DNA from: Stomatobaculum sp.
Lineage (GTDB): Bacteria > Bacillota_A > Clostridia > Lachnospirales > Lachnospiraceae
Assembly: GCA_017449925.1 (NCBI GenBank)
Contig: JAFSYO010000180.1
Span: forward strand, 20,562 to 84,561
Direction of reading: 5' to 3'
Length of the DNA stretch: 64,000 bases
Under the pieces are notes generated by a model that was not told the DNA's origin, made no database searches, and worked only from the letters and a program-made list of their open reading frames with translations. Position numbers and translations under genes: made by a program. This document shows positions 53,660 through 61,912 of the stretch, one piece after another; the stretch's first letter is position 1; each line of letters starts with the position of its first letter.

Positions 53660-53706
53660 AAAAAGCCATCCGGCCGATCAGCCCGGAGGGCTAATGTAGG
53701 ATGGCT
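53660..53706 (-). terminator. Terminator-like hairpin between the CLC gene and the adhesin start
   Basis: Outer stem AGCCATCC/GGATGGCT (53699-53706 with 53664-53671) encloses an inner AGCCC-TCC-GGGCT hairpin (53680-53692) and is followed by TTTTCTATAT on the minus strand. It lies about 20 nt before the adhesin ATG, so RNA from the CLC side meets it before the gene. Confidence 0.65.
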
Positions 53707-53708
53707 TC

Positions 53709-53714
53709 AGTATA
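53709..53714 (-). promoter_or_regulatory. Extended -10 candidate before the adhesin
   Basis: TGTTATACT fits an extended -10 (TG-n-TATAAT type). No good -35 lies 17 nt upstream (GGATGT). A start would fall at about 53702, inside the terminator-like hairpin. Weak candidate. Confidence 0.35.
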
Positions 53715-53795
53715 ACAGGCATTATGTCACAACATCCGTATATTCTGCGGGTTTTTCTTTGCAGTTGAGACGTCTATTGTTATAGTAAATTTCAA

Positions 53796-55103
53796 TTATT
53801 TCGGCTGCATTGAATCGTTATTTCCTTCGTCCCAGTACTTCCTCGGCCCTTTCCGGTCGATGAACACTGTCCTGGTCTTCGAATAGGCGAAGCGCTGGCT
53901 GGAATACAGTCCGTAATAACCGGAAAGAGTGAAGCACACCGCGATGGTCACAGCGAAGTAAGGCATGCCATCGTATCCGAACAGTTCGAAAGCCAGCAGC
54001 AGGGAGCTGATGGGACAGTTGGTCATTCCGCAGAACATGGCCACCATGCCTGCTGCCGCGAACACTTTTGTATCCGCGCTTACCGTACCGGCAAACAAGC
54101 TTCCGACGCAGGCTCCGATGCACAGAGTCGGAACGATCTCTCCGCCTTTAAATCCGCAGGAAATACAGACACAGGTGAAGAGGATCTTCAGAAGAAAGGC
54201 GTAGCTTACTGCCTCGCCTTCCATGGCCTTTTCGGCCAGGGGGAATCCGCCGCCGTTGAAATCGAAACTGCCGCTTCCAATATATTTGTTCACAAGAGTC
54301 AGGAGGATCAGCAGCACTCCGCCCAACGCAACGCGTAAATAAGGGTTCGGCACCTTATGCTCCGCAAAATGATGACTCTCATGCAGGGACCAGCTGAAAA
54401 AGATCGCCACCAGGGCGCACACCATCCCGAGGATCACCACCAGGATCATCTGGGTCATATCAAAGTGCGGAACAGCTGTCACCGGGAACACCTCTGCGTG
54501 ATTTCCGAGATGGGCAGAGACTCCCGCACCGAAAAAGGCGGAAAAGATGCAGGGGATCAAGGCCGCGTAGTACATGGTGCCGATGCTGATCACCTCCATG
54601 GGGAAGACCGTCGCTGCCATCGGGGTGCCGAAGACGGCGCCGAAGCAGGCGCTCATGCCGCACATAATGGCGATTCTTCGGTCGTTCCTGTCGAATTCCA
54701 GGAAATTCGCGATGATCTCTCCCATACTGCCGCCGATCATCAGGGCCGCGCCTTCCTTGCCCACGGAAGCTCCCGAGAGATGGGAAAGCAGGGTGGAGAC
54801 AAAGATCATGGGAGCCGTCCGCTCCGTGATGTGTTTTTCCTCCGCCACGGAATCGATCACCGTGTTGGTCCCGCCGTTCTTTTCTTCCTTAAGAAGCCGG
54901 GTGATAAAGACGATCACGCAGCCGGAGACCGGCGCCAGGAGGATCATCCACGGATTCTTGTTCCAGTTCGCCGTGACCAGCTCCACGCCCTTCCGGAAGA
55001 CCGCGCCCACAGCCCCTACCAGAGTCCCGATGAGGAGTGCCGACAGCGTCCATTTCACGAAATAAAGGAGGTTGCTCTCCACTGATTTGAATCTGACATC
55101 CAT
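53796..55103 (-). CDS. CLC-family ion antiporter, resembling the fluoride-exporting (CLC-F) branch
   Basis: A 435-residue CLC protein with 10 or more hydrophobic segments. Conserved sites are GGTNTVIDSV (first selectivity region), SGASVGKEGAALMIGG with the gating Glu (about residue 115), FGTPMAATVFPMEV, GFKGGEIVPTLCIGA and MTNCPISSLLLAFELFG. The GKEG-x-A form (not GREGP) and GFKGGE are, from memory, closer to CLC-F antiporters than to chloride/proton CLCs. The ion is therefore an inference. It lies 27 nt after ilvA, probably co-transcribed with it. No fluoride riboswitch fits in the gap. Confidence 0.85.
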   Translation of the reverse strand: MDVRFKSVESNLLYFVKWTLSALLIGTLVGAVGAVFRKGVELVTANWNKNPWMILLAPVSGCVIVFITRLLKEEKNGGTNTVIDSVAEEKHITERTAPMIFVSTLLSHLSGASVGKEGAALMIGGSMGEIIANFLEFDRNDRRIAIMCGMSACFGAVFGTPMAATVFPMEVISIGTMYYAALIPCIFSAFFGAGVSAHLGNHAEVFPVTAVPHFDMTQMILVVILGMVCALVAIFFSWSLHESHHFAEHKVPNPYLRVALGGVLLILLTLVNKYIGSGSFDFNGGGFPLAEKAMEGEAVSYAFLLKILFTCVCISCGFKGGEIVPTLCIGACVGSLFAGTVSADTKVFAAAGMVAMFCGMTNCPISSLLLAFELFGYDGMPYFAVTIAVCFTLSGYYGLYSSQRFAYSKTRTVFIDRKGPRKYWDEGNNDSMQPK

Positions 55104-55130
55104 AAGCGTCGCCTCCGAAGTCTTAATTCA

Positions 55131-56363
55131 TCATCCTTCGTTGTAAGTGCCCTTCGACTTCACCAGTTTCGGGCGGTATCCCTCCGCCTTCAGCCGCTCC
55201 ACGATCTGCTGTTTGTGTTCTGTTCCGAAGGCTTCGATGGTGATTCGGAGCTCCACGGCCGCATTGCGGTTGATGCTTACGAACTGGTTGTGCTCCAGCT
55301 TGATGACGTTCCCGTTCTCCTCTGCAAGGATGGTGGAAATCTTCGCCAGCTGTCCGGGCTTGTCCGGCAGCAGAACGGAAACTGTAAAGATACGGTCCCG
55401 CATGATAAGTCCGTGCTGGATCAGCGACGCCATGGTGATGACGTCCATGTTCCCGCCGCTTAAGATGCTGACGATCTTCTTGTTCTTCACATCCAGGTGC
55501 TTCAGCGCCGCCACGGTGAGAAGGCCGGAGTTCTCGACGATCATCTTATGGTTTTCCACCATGTCAAGGAAGGCGACGATCAGCTCATCGTCCTTGATGG
55601 TAATGATGCTTTCCACATTCTCCTGGATATAAGGGAAGATCTTCTCGCCGGGGCGCTTTACCGCGGTGCCGTCCGCAATGGTGTTCGCGCTCGGCAGGGC
55701 GACTACATGACCCGCTTCGAGAGATGCCTTCATACAGGCAGCGTTCGCCGGCTCCACGCCGATGACCTTGATCTTCGGGTTCAGCATTTTTGCGAGAGTC
55801 GCGACGCCGCAGCATAATCCGCCGCCTCCGATGGGTACGAGAATGTAATCCACGGTGGGGAGCTCCTTGATGATCTCCATGGCGATGGTCCCCTGACCGG
55901 TGGCTACGTCCAGATCGTCAAAGGGGTGGACAAAGGTGGCGCCCGTCTCTGAGGCGATCTCGTAGGCCTTCGCGCAGGCATCGTCAAACACTTCTCCGGA
56001 CAGCACCACGTTGGCACCCAGCGCCTTGGTCCTGTTGATCTTCATCAGAGGGGTCATGGTGGGCATGCAGACTGTGGCCGGAACGCCGGTGAGCTTCGCC
56101 GCGAAAGCTACGCCCTGGGCGTGATTCCCGGCGGATGCAGTGATCAGCCCCTTCGATCTGGCAGCTTCGTCCATGGTTGAGATCTTATAGTAAGCGCCGC
56201 GCACCTTATAGGCACCGGTCTGCTGCATGTTCTCCGGCTTCAGGTATACCTTATTGCCGGTCTGTGCGGAAAAATAGCCGCTGTACACAAGCTTTGTTTC
56301 TTTGGTCACGTTTTTGACGATCTCGCTTGCTTCTTCAAACGCTTCCAGTGTAAGCTTTTCCAT
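55131..56363 (-). CDS. ilvA: Threonine ammonia-lyase (threonine dehydratase)
   Basis: A 410-residue fold-type II PLP enzyme that converts threonine to 2-oxobutanoate and ammonia. The PLP lysine is Lys53 in TGAYKVRGAYYK. ASAGNHAQGVAF and the phosphate-binding VPIGGGGLCCGVA (about residue 176) are present. A single C-terminal ACT-like domain (from about residue 325, SVLLPDKPGQLAKI) marks the shorter TdcB/IlvA type found in Clostridia, which may be catabolic or biosynthetic. It starts 27 nt after ftsY and seems to extend that operon. The nearby liv importer moves isoleucine, the end-product of one of its pathways. Confidence 0.95.
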   Translation of the reverse strand: MEKLTLEAFEEASEIVKNVTKETKLVYSGYFSAQTGNKVYLKPENMQQTGAYKVRGAYYKISTMDEAARSKGLITASAGNHAQGVAFAAKLTGVPATVCMPTMTPLMKINRTKALGANVVLSGEVFDDACAKAYEIASETGATFVHPFDDLDVATGQGTIAMEIIKELPTVDYILVPIGGGGLCCGVATLAKMLNPKIKVIGVEPANAACMKASLEAGHVVALPSANTIADGTAVKRPGEKIFPYIQENVESIITIKDDELIVAFLDMVENHKMIVENSGLLTVAALKHLDVKNKKIVSILSGGNMDVITMASLIQHGLIMRDRIFTVSVLLPDKPGQLAKISTILAEENGNVIKLEHNQFVSINRNAAVELRITIEAFGTEHKQQIVERLKAEGYRPKLVKSKGTYNEG

Positions 56364-56390
56364 TCTTATTACCCTTTCCAGGCCTGTATT

Positions 56391-57356
56391 TTACTGCGGA
56401 TCCTGCGCCTCGTCTCCGGAAATGTCCGAAGGACGGGTAAACAGCGCGTCCACAAATTCTGCAGAATTAAATTTTCTGAGGTCGTCCAGTTTTTCGCCCA
56501 CGCCGATATATTTCACCGGGATCTTCATCTCCGCCTGGATCGCCACGGCGATGCCGCCCTTGGCGCTTCCGTCCAGTTTCGTGAGAATGATGCCGGAAAT
56601 ATCGCAGACATCCCGGAATTCCCGGGCCTGCTCCAGCGCGTTCTGGCCTGTCGTGCCATCCAGGACGATCATAGTCTCCCGGGCGTAGTCCGGAAGTTCT
56701 CTGTCAATGACGCGGTTGATCTTTCGCAGCTCTTCCATCAGATTCTTCTTATTGTGGAGACGGCCCGCCGTGTCGCAGATCAGAAGATCCGTCCCCCGGG
56801 CGCGGGCGGAAGTACAAGCATCGAACACCACCGCTGCCGGATCTGATCCCGCTTTCTGGGATATCAGCTCCACGCCGGCCCTGTTTGCCCAGGCCTGCAG
56901 CTGCTCGATCGCCGCAGCGCGGAAGGTATCCGCTGCGGCCAGCAGCACTTTCTTTCCCTGGTTCTTGTACTGGGCAGCCATTTTGCCGGCGGTCGTGGTC
57001 TTTCCTACACCGTTGACGCCCACCAGCAGAAGCACAGATTTCCTGTGTTCAAAGTCGTAGGCGTTCTCCCCCAGGTCCATCTGTTCCTTGATGGTATCGA
57101 TGAGGACTCTGCGGCACTCGGAGCGCTGCTTGATATGCTGCTCCTTCACCTTGTCCTTCAGATCCTCCAGGATCGCGTCGGTGGCCCGCACGCCGATATC
57201 TCCGGTGATCAGCGTCTCCTCCAGCTCTTCGTAAAACTCATCGTCCACGTCCCCGGGCCCGTTGAAAATATCGTCCAGCCCGTTCACCACGGCATTCCTG
57301 GTCTTTGCAAGACCCGCGACAAGACGGCTGAAAAAGCCTTTCTTTTCTTCTGCCAT
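56391..57356 (-). CDS. ftsY: SRP receptor GTPase FtsY
   Basis: A 321-residue protein with a short charged A region, the N domain and the G domain: P-loop GVNGVGKTTTAGKMA (about residue 110), DTAGRLHNKKNLMEEL, TKLDGSAKGG and the C-terminal YIGVGEKLDDLRKF. It docks ribosome-SRP complexes on the membrane through Ffh. It lies 15 nt after smc. Confidence 0.97.
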   Translation of the reverse strand: MAEEKKGFFSRLVAGLAKTRNAVVNGLDDIFNGPGDVDDEFYEELEETLITGDIGVRATDAILEDLKDKVKEQHIKQRSECRRVLIDTIKEQMDLGENAYDFEHRKSVLLLVGVNGVGKTTTAGKMAAQYKNQGKKVLLAAADTFRAAAIEQLQAWANRAGVELISQKAGSDPAAVVFDACTSARARGTDLLICDTAGRLHNKKNLMEELRKINRVIDRELPDYARETMIVLDGTTGQNALEQAREFRDVCDISGIILTKLDGSAKGGIAVAIQAEMKIPVKYIGVGEKLDDLRKFNSAEFVDALFTRPSDISGDEAQDPQ

Positions 57357-57371
57357 AGGTTCCTCCTTTTA

Positions 57372-60300
57372 TTAATCCAGACTGTCTTCGATCAGGCTGA
57401 CCGAGACAAGGGTCGAAATTCCTTTCTCCTGCATGGTAATGCCGTAAAGGCGGTCGGCCCCCACCATGGTGCCGCGGCGGTGGGTGATCACGATAAACTG
57501 GGTGTTCTTCGTCAGCCTTCTGAGGTACTGCACGAAGCGGTCCACGTTGGAGTCGTCCAGAGCCGCTTCGATCTCATCCAGCAGCGCGAAGGGCGAAGGC
57601 CTCAGATTCTGGATCGCGAACAGGAGCGAAATGGCTGTCAGCGCCTTCTCTCCGCCGGACAGCTGCATCATGTTCTGCAGCTTTTTGCCGGGCGGCTCCG
57701 CAATGATCGCAATGGAGGCGTCCAGGATATCCGCGTCCGGATCCAGCCGGAGTTCTCCCCTGCCGCCGCCGAACAGCGCCCGGAACACCTTGTTGAATTC
57801 ATTGTCGATCTTCTCGAACTGTTCGGTGAACTGTTTCCTCATGCCCTGGTCCAGATCACGGATCACCGTCAACAGCGCTTCTTCTGCTTTCTTCATGTCA
57901 GAATACTGTCCGGACATGAACTCGCAGCGTTCCGAAAGCACGCGGTAGTCCTCAATGGCGTTGACATTGACATTTCCCAGTTCGCGGATGGCGGTTTTCC
58001 TGGAATCGATGTCCTTCTTCATCTGGGACGCGCTTCCGGGCTTTTCCATCCGGTACTGCAGAGCCCCTTCTTCTGTCAGATTGTATTCCGACAGGATGTA
58101 GGCGCTCTTCGTCTGCAGTTTGTCCTCCGCCTTCTCGATCTGGTTCCGCACCCGGAGAAGATCCTTCTCCAGGTCTGCGCGCCGTTTTGCGATCTCGTTC
58201 CGGCGTTCAAAATACTGCTTCTGTTCCCCCGAGTGCTCCGCCTTTTTCGCGGTCTGTTCCTCCAGTTCCTTCGTCAGCACCTCAGCCTTTTCTTTTCTGG
58301 AAAGGATCTCCTGCTCCGCATTCTTAATCTCTTCTTCTCTTTCCGCGATCCGTTTCCCGGTGTCCTCTGTCCCTCCGAGGAGTTCTTTTTCTTCCTCGCA
58401 AAGCTTTTTCAGTTCATCCTTCAGACGTCTGATGTTTTCATTGATGAACCCGGCCTGCTGCAAGGTCGTGCCGGCCAGAAGTTTTGCATCAGACAAGTCC
58501 TTGTCCAGAGCCTCCCGGCGCTTCCGTTCTTCTTCCAGCTTCTCCGAGAGGCTGACGATCTCAGTCTCCATGCCGGCGCGCCGTTCTTCCAGATCCTTCA
58601 GGTCGGTATCCAGTTCCTGGCGGCTGTCCGAGATCTCAGAGGTCTGCTGTTTCAGCCGTCCTCTCTCGTCCGTGAGTTCCTGAACAGAAGCGTTCAGTTC
58701 CTCCCGCTTTTCCAGAAGCCGTCCCAGAGCCATTTTTTTCGTGTTCTTCTCCAGAAGAAGCTCCTGCTCTTCGGCTCTCAGTTCCTCGATCTCCCGTCCG
58801 GCCTTTTCCAGAAGCTCCTGGGCTGCGGCAAGTTCTTTCTCCGCCAGTTCCGCTTTCTTTAAGCTCTTCTCCGTAGCTTTCTCCAGCTCTTCGATCTCCC
58901 GCTTTCTTCCCAGAAGATTCGAACTGTTCTTGAAAGCGCCGCCGGACATGGAGCCGCCGGGATTCAGGAGTTCTCCCTCCAGAGTCACGATCCGGAAACT
59001 GTAGTGATATTTCCGGGCGATCCTTATGGCCTGATCGATGTCTGTCACCACCAGGTCCCGGCCCAGTAGGTACCGGACCAGCCCTTCATATGTTTCCTCT
59101 GTATGGACAAGGCCCGAAGCGATCCCCAGGACGCCCTGTTCCTTCATGACCTCTCCTGGATCCCATTCCTTTCCGCGGCCGATGCTGGTCAGCGGCAGGA
59201 AGGTCGCCCTTCCGAAACGGTTTCTCTTCAGGTGTTCGATCAGCCTTTTTGCGGTCTCTTCCGAATCAGTGACGATGTTCTGGATCTTCCCTCCCAGGGC
59301 AGTCTCGATGGCGGTCTCGTATTTCTTATCCACCGAGATCAGATCCGCCACGACGCCGTGGATCCCCCGGATGCGGTCCCGGGTCTCCATGACCTTGCGG
59401 ATGGAATTCCCGTAGCCGTCATAGCGCTCGGCAAGATTCCGGAGGGATTCCAGACGCACGGAATCGGCCTGGTACTGCTGCTGCAGATTCCCGAGCAGCA
59501 GTCCGAGCCGGTTTACTTCCTTAGTACATTCTTCCTTACGGCGTAATACAGCACTCCGGGATTCTTCCAGAGAAGCCTGGGTTTTGTCCAGCTCCTGCAT
59601 CTCCCGCTCTCCGGCTCCCACATCCTTTTTCAGGGATTCTTCCTCTGTCCGGATCTTCAGGAGCTTCTGATTCAGTTCCGAGGCACGCACCTGCACCTGC
59701 TCCAGGACGGCTTCGAAACGCTGTCCTTTCGCAGTGATATCTCCGCGTTCGTTGATAATGTCGATGACAGAATTCTTCAGATCCTGGATTTTCTGATCCA
59801 GGAGCATCATTTCTTCATCGCAGGACACCAGGATCCATTCCGCTTCCTCGGCTTTCTTTTTCGCCTCGGCGGCAGCCGCATCGCTCTCGGTCTTTTCGGA
59901 AATGAAACCTTCGAGGGCAGCATCCTTCTCCTGTTTGTCCTGGGCTATGAGGCCAAGCCGGTTATTGATATGCTTAGCGTTTCTCTTTTCTGTATTGATC
60001 TTCTCCTGCAGGACGTTGATCCGTCCCGTGAGCTCATTCGTGTTCAGGTTCAGTTCGGAGAGACTGTTTCTTTTCTCTTCGATCTCCCGGTCCAGCTCCT
60101 CCAGGATCTGCTCCAGCTCCTCGTACTCAGACTTCAGCTGTTCTTCATTCTTCTCTGTCTCTTCGGCGTCCTGACTGAGGATCTGTTCCCGCTCGGTAAA
60201 GGACTTCAGATCTGTCCGGACCGCATCCGTCTCCATGAGGAAAAGATTCAGTTCCAGGGATTTCAGTTCTTCCCGCAGCTCCAGGTATTTCCTGGCAGTC

Positions 60301-60929
60301 TCCGACTGACGCTTTAAGGGCCCGACCTGCTTTTCCAGCTCCGACAGGATGTCGCTGACCCGGACAAGATCCGCCCGTTCATTATCAAGCTTCTTTTCTG
60401 CCAGTGCCTTCCGTTTCCGGAATTTCGTGATGCCGGCAGCCTCATCAAAAAGCTCCCGCCGTTCTTCTGCCTTTCCCGAAAGGATCCGCTCCACTTCACC
60501 CTGGCCGATGATGGAATAGCCTTCCTGGCCGATGCCGGTATCGAAGAACAGTTCGTTGATGTCTTTCAGACGGCAGGCGGAATCGTTGATCTTGTACTCG
60601 CTCTCTCCGGAACGATACAGCCGGCGGGATACTTTTACCTCATCATAATCGATGTGAAGGGCGCGGTCGGAATTGTCCAGCGTGATCGCGACATAGGCAA
60701 ACCCCTGGGGCTTTCTGAGTTCCGTCCCGGCGAAAATCACATCCTGCATATTTCCGCCGCGGAGGCTCTTTGCGCTCTGCTCTCCCAGGACCCAGCGGAC
60801 CGCGTCGCTTACATTCGACTTTCCCGATCCGTTCGGTCCTACGATGCCAGTGATGCCGTCCTGGAATTCGAACCTGATTTTATTTGCAAAGGACTTAAAG
60901 CCCTGGACTTCAATGCTTTTCAGATACAT
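57372..60929 (-). CDS. smc: Chromosome segregation protein SMC
   Basis: A 1,185-residue condensin ATPase. Walker A is GPNGSGKS (residues 31-38) after YLKSIEVQGFKSFA. Two very long coiled coils (about 160-500 and 660-1020) flank a hinge with GIHGVVADLISVDKKYETAIE. The C-terminal signature is LSGGEKALTAISLLFAI and Walker B FALLDEIEAALDDSN. I chose the ATG at 60929, which overlaps rnc by 20 nt. A TTG 48 nt earlier would add 16 residues the family lacks. It folds and segregates the chromosome with ScpAB. Confidence 0.97.
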   Translation of the reverse strand: MYLKSIEVQGFKSFANKIRFEFQDGITGIVGPNGSGKSNVSDAVRWVLGEQSAKSLRGGNMQDVIFAGTELRKPQGFAYVAITLDNSDRALHIDYDEVKVSRRLYRSGESEYKINDSACRLKDINELFFDTGIGQEGYSIIGQGEVERILSGKAEERRELFDEAAGITKFRKRKALAEKKLDNERADLVRVSDILSELEKQVGPLKRQSETARKYLELREELKSLELNLFLMETDAVRTDLKSFTEREQILSQDAEETEKNEEQLKSEYEELEQILEELDREIEEKRNSLSELNLNTNELTGRINVLQEKINTEKRNAKHINNRLGLIAQDKQEKDAALEGFISEKTESDAAAAEAKKKAEEAEWILVSCDEEMMLLDQKIQDLKNSVIDIINERGDITAKGQRFEAVLEQVQVRASELNQKLLKIRTEEESLKKDVGAGEREMQELDKTQASLEESRSAVLRRKEECTKEVNRLGLLLGNLQQQYQADSVRLESLRNLAERYDGYGNSIRKVMETRDRIRGIHGVVADLISVDKKYETAIETALGGKIQNIVTDSEETAKRLIEHLKRNRFGRATFLPLTSIGRGKEWDPGEVMKEQGVLGIASGLVHTEETYEGLVRYLLGRDLVVTDIDQAIRIARKYHYSFRIVTLEGELLNPGGSMSGGAFKNSSNLLGRKREIEELEKATEKSLKKAELAEKELAAAQELLEKAGREIEELRAEEQELLLEKNTKKMALGRLLEKREELNASVQELTDERGRLKQQTSEISDSRQELDTDLKDLEERRAGMETEIVSLSEKLEEERKRREALDKDLSDAKLLAGTTLQQAGFINENIRRLKDELKKLCEEEKELLGGTEDTGKRIAEREEEIKNAEQEILSRKEKAEVLTKELEEQTAKKAEHSGEQKQYFERRNEIAKRRADLEKDLLRVRNQIEKAEDKLQTKSAYILSEYNLTEEGALQYRMEKPGSASQMKKDIDSRKTAIRELGNVNVNAIEDYRVLSERCEFMSGQYSDMKKAEEALLTVIRDLDQGMRKQFTEQFEKIDNEFNKVFRALFGGGRGELRLDPDADILDASIAIIAEPPGKKLQNMMQLSGGEKALTAISLLFAIQNLRPSPFALLDEIEAALDDSNVDRFVQYLRRLTKNTQFIVITHRRGTMVGADRLYGITMQEKGISTLVSVSLIEDSLD

Positions 60930-61674
60930 CCGGAATACCGCCGTTGTCTTTCTCTTGTTGATTGTCAGTTTCGACAAGCCCGAGACTCTTTAATGCCTCG
61001 AAGGCCGCCTGCTGTTCTGCCTGTTTCTTGCTGCCTCCGGCGCCCCGCGCCAGTTCTTTCCCATTCAGAAGCACCGCGGAGTTGAAACGCTTCCTGTGGT
61101 CCGGGCCGTCCTCGGAAATGAGCTCATATCCCAGCTCTGCGCCTTCCTGTTTCTGGATCTCCTCCTGAAGGATCGTCTTCGCATCGTAAAAATACTGCTT
61201 TCCTTCAATATCATTCAGGATAAAACGATGGATGAACTCCCGGGCCTCCTGAAGAGAACTGTCAAGATAGATCGCCCCGATCAGCGCTTCCAGGGCATCG
61301 GACACCACGCTCGGACGGAAACGTCCACCGGTCTGTTCCTCTCCTTTTCCCAGCAGAAGAAACTCCCCCAGGGGGATCTGCTCCGCACAGTAGGCAAGGG
61401 CCGGTTCGCATACAAAGCTGGCCCGGAGCTTCGTGAGCCGCCCCTCCGGCATTTCCGGAAATTTATGGTAAAAGAAATCGGAACTTACCAGTTCCAGCAC
61501 CGCATCTCCCAGGAATTCAAGCCGCTCATTGGATCCGAGGTGGCCTTTATGAAGTTCATTGGCCAGGGAGCTGTGGGTCATAGCGTGCTCCAGAAGAGAC
61601 CGGTCATGAAAGACATGACCGATCCGTTCCTCCAGCGTTTTCAGTTTTCTGTTGACCTGTTCTCTGTTTTCCAT
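60910..61674 (-). CDS. rnc: Ribonuclease III
   Basis: A 254-residue double-strand RNase. The catalytic signature NERLEFLGDAVLELV is near residue 50, with the second acidic site in VVSDALEALIGAIYLD. A dsRNA-binding domain (about 175-240) carries the conserved GSKKQAEQQAAFEAL. A short polar tail (about 10 residues) extends past it. GAGGAAG precedes the ATG. rnc-smc-ftsY is the standard order in Firmicutes. Confidence 0.97.
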   Translation of the reverse strand: MENREQVNRKLKTLEERIGHVFHDRSLLEHAMTHSSLANELHKGHLGSNERLEFLGDAVLELVSSDFFYHKFPEMPEGRLTKLRASFVCEPALAYCAEQIPLGEFLLLGKGEEQTGGRFRPSVVSDALEALIGAIYLDSSLQEAREFIHRFILNDIEGKQYFYDAKTILQEEIQKQEGAELGYELISEDGPDHRKRFNSAVLLNGKELARGAGGSKKQAEQQAAFEALKSLGLVETDNQQEKDNGGIPDVSEKH

Positions 61675-61687
61675 AGGTCTTACTTCC

Positions 61688-61912
61688 TCAGAGCGATGCC
61701 AGGGCTTTCAGGGCATCGCGAACAGAGCGGATCCCCCGGGCTGTGTCCTCCGGGAACTCCGCTTCAAATTCCTCTTCGATGGCAGTCACGATCCGGTAAA
61801 CTTCCAGAGAATCCGCCCCGTAGACTTCCGTAAAATCCGCCGTTTCGGAGATCTCCGCCGGGGTCAGCCCCAGGATGCCCGCTGTGATCGCCTTCAGCTT
61901 CTCAAGCTCCAA
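61688..61912 (-). CDS. acpP: Acyl carrier protein
   Basis: A 74-residue acidic helical protein. The phosphopantetheine serine is in GADSLEVYRIV (DSLE in place of the usual DSLD/DSLE-type motif), followed by the acidic helix TAIEEEFEAEFPED. It carries growing acyl chains for FabH-FabF and for PlsX. I chose a TTG at 61912, with AAGGAG 7 nt upstream, so both site and start lie within the last codons of plsX (11-nt overlap). An ATG 18 nt earlier has no ribosome binding site. A second ACP elsewhere cannot be excluded. Confidence 0.92.
   Translation of the reverse strand: MELEKLKAITAGILGLTPAEISETADFTEVYGADSLEVYRIVTAIEEEFEAEFPEDTARGIRSVRDALKALASL

Noticed and set aside
55104..55130. Fluoride riboswitch before the CLC gene
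   Set aside because: Only 27 nt separate it from ilvA, too short for the element, and no matching sequence is present.
57045..58862. Long Leu/Phe-rich plus-strand frame opposite ftsY and smc
   Set aside because: It arises from the reverse complement of Glu/Lys-rich coiled-coil codons, so the apparent hydrophobicity is an artefact.
60930..60977. N-terminal extension of SMC from a TTG
   Set aside because: It adds 16 residues the family lacks and overlaps rnc further. The ATG at 60929 gives the conserved YLKSIEVQGFKSFA start.
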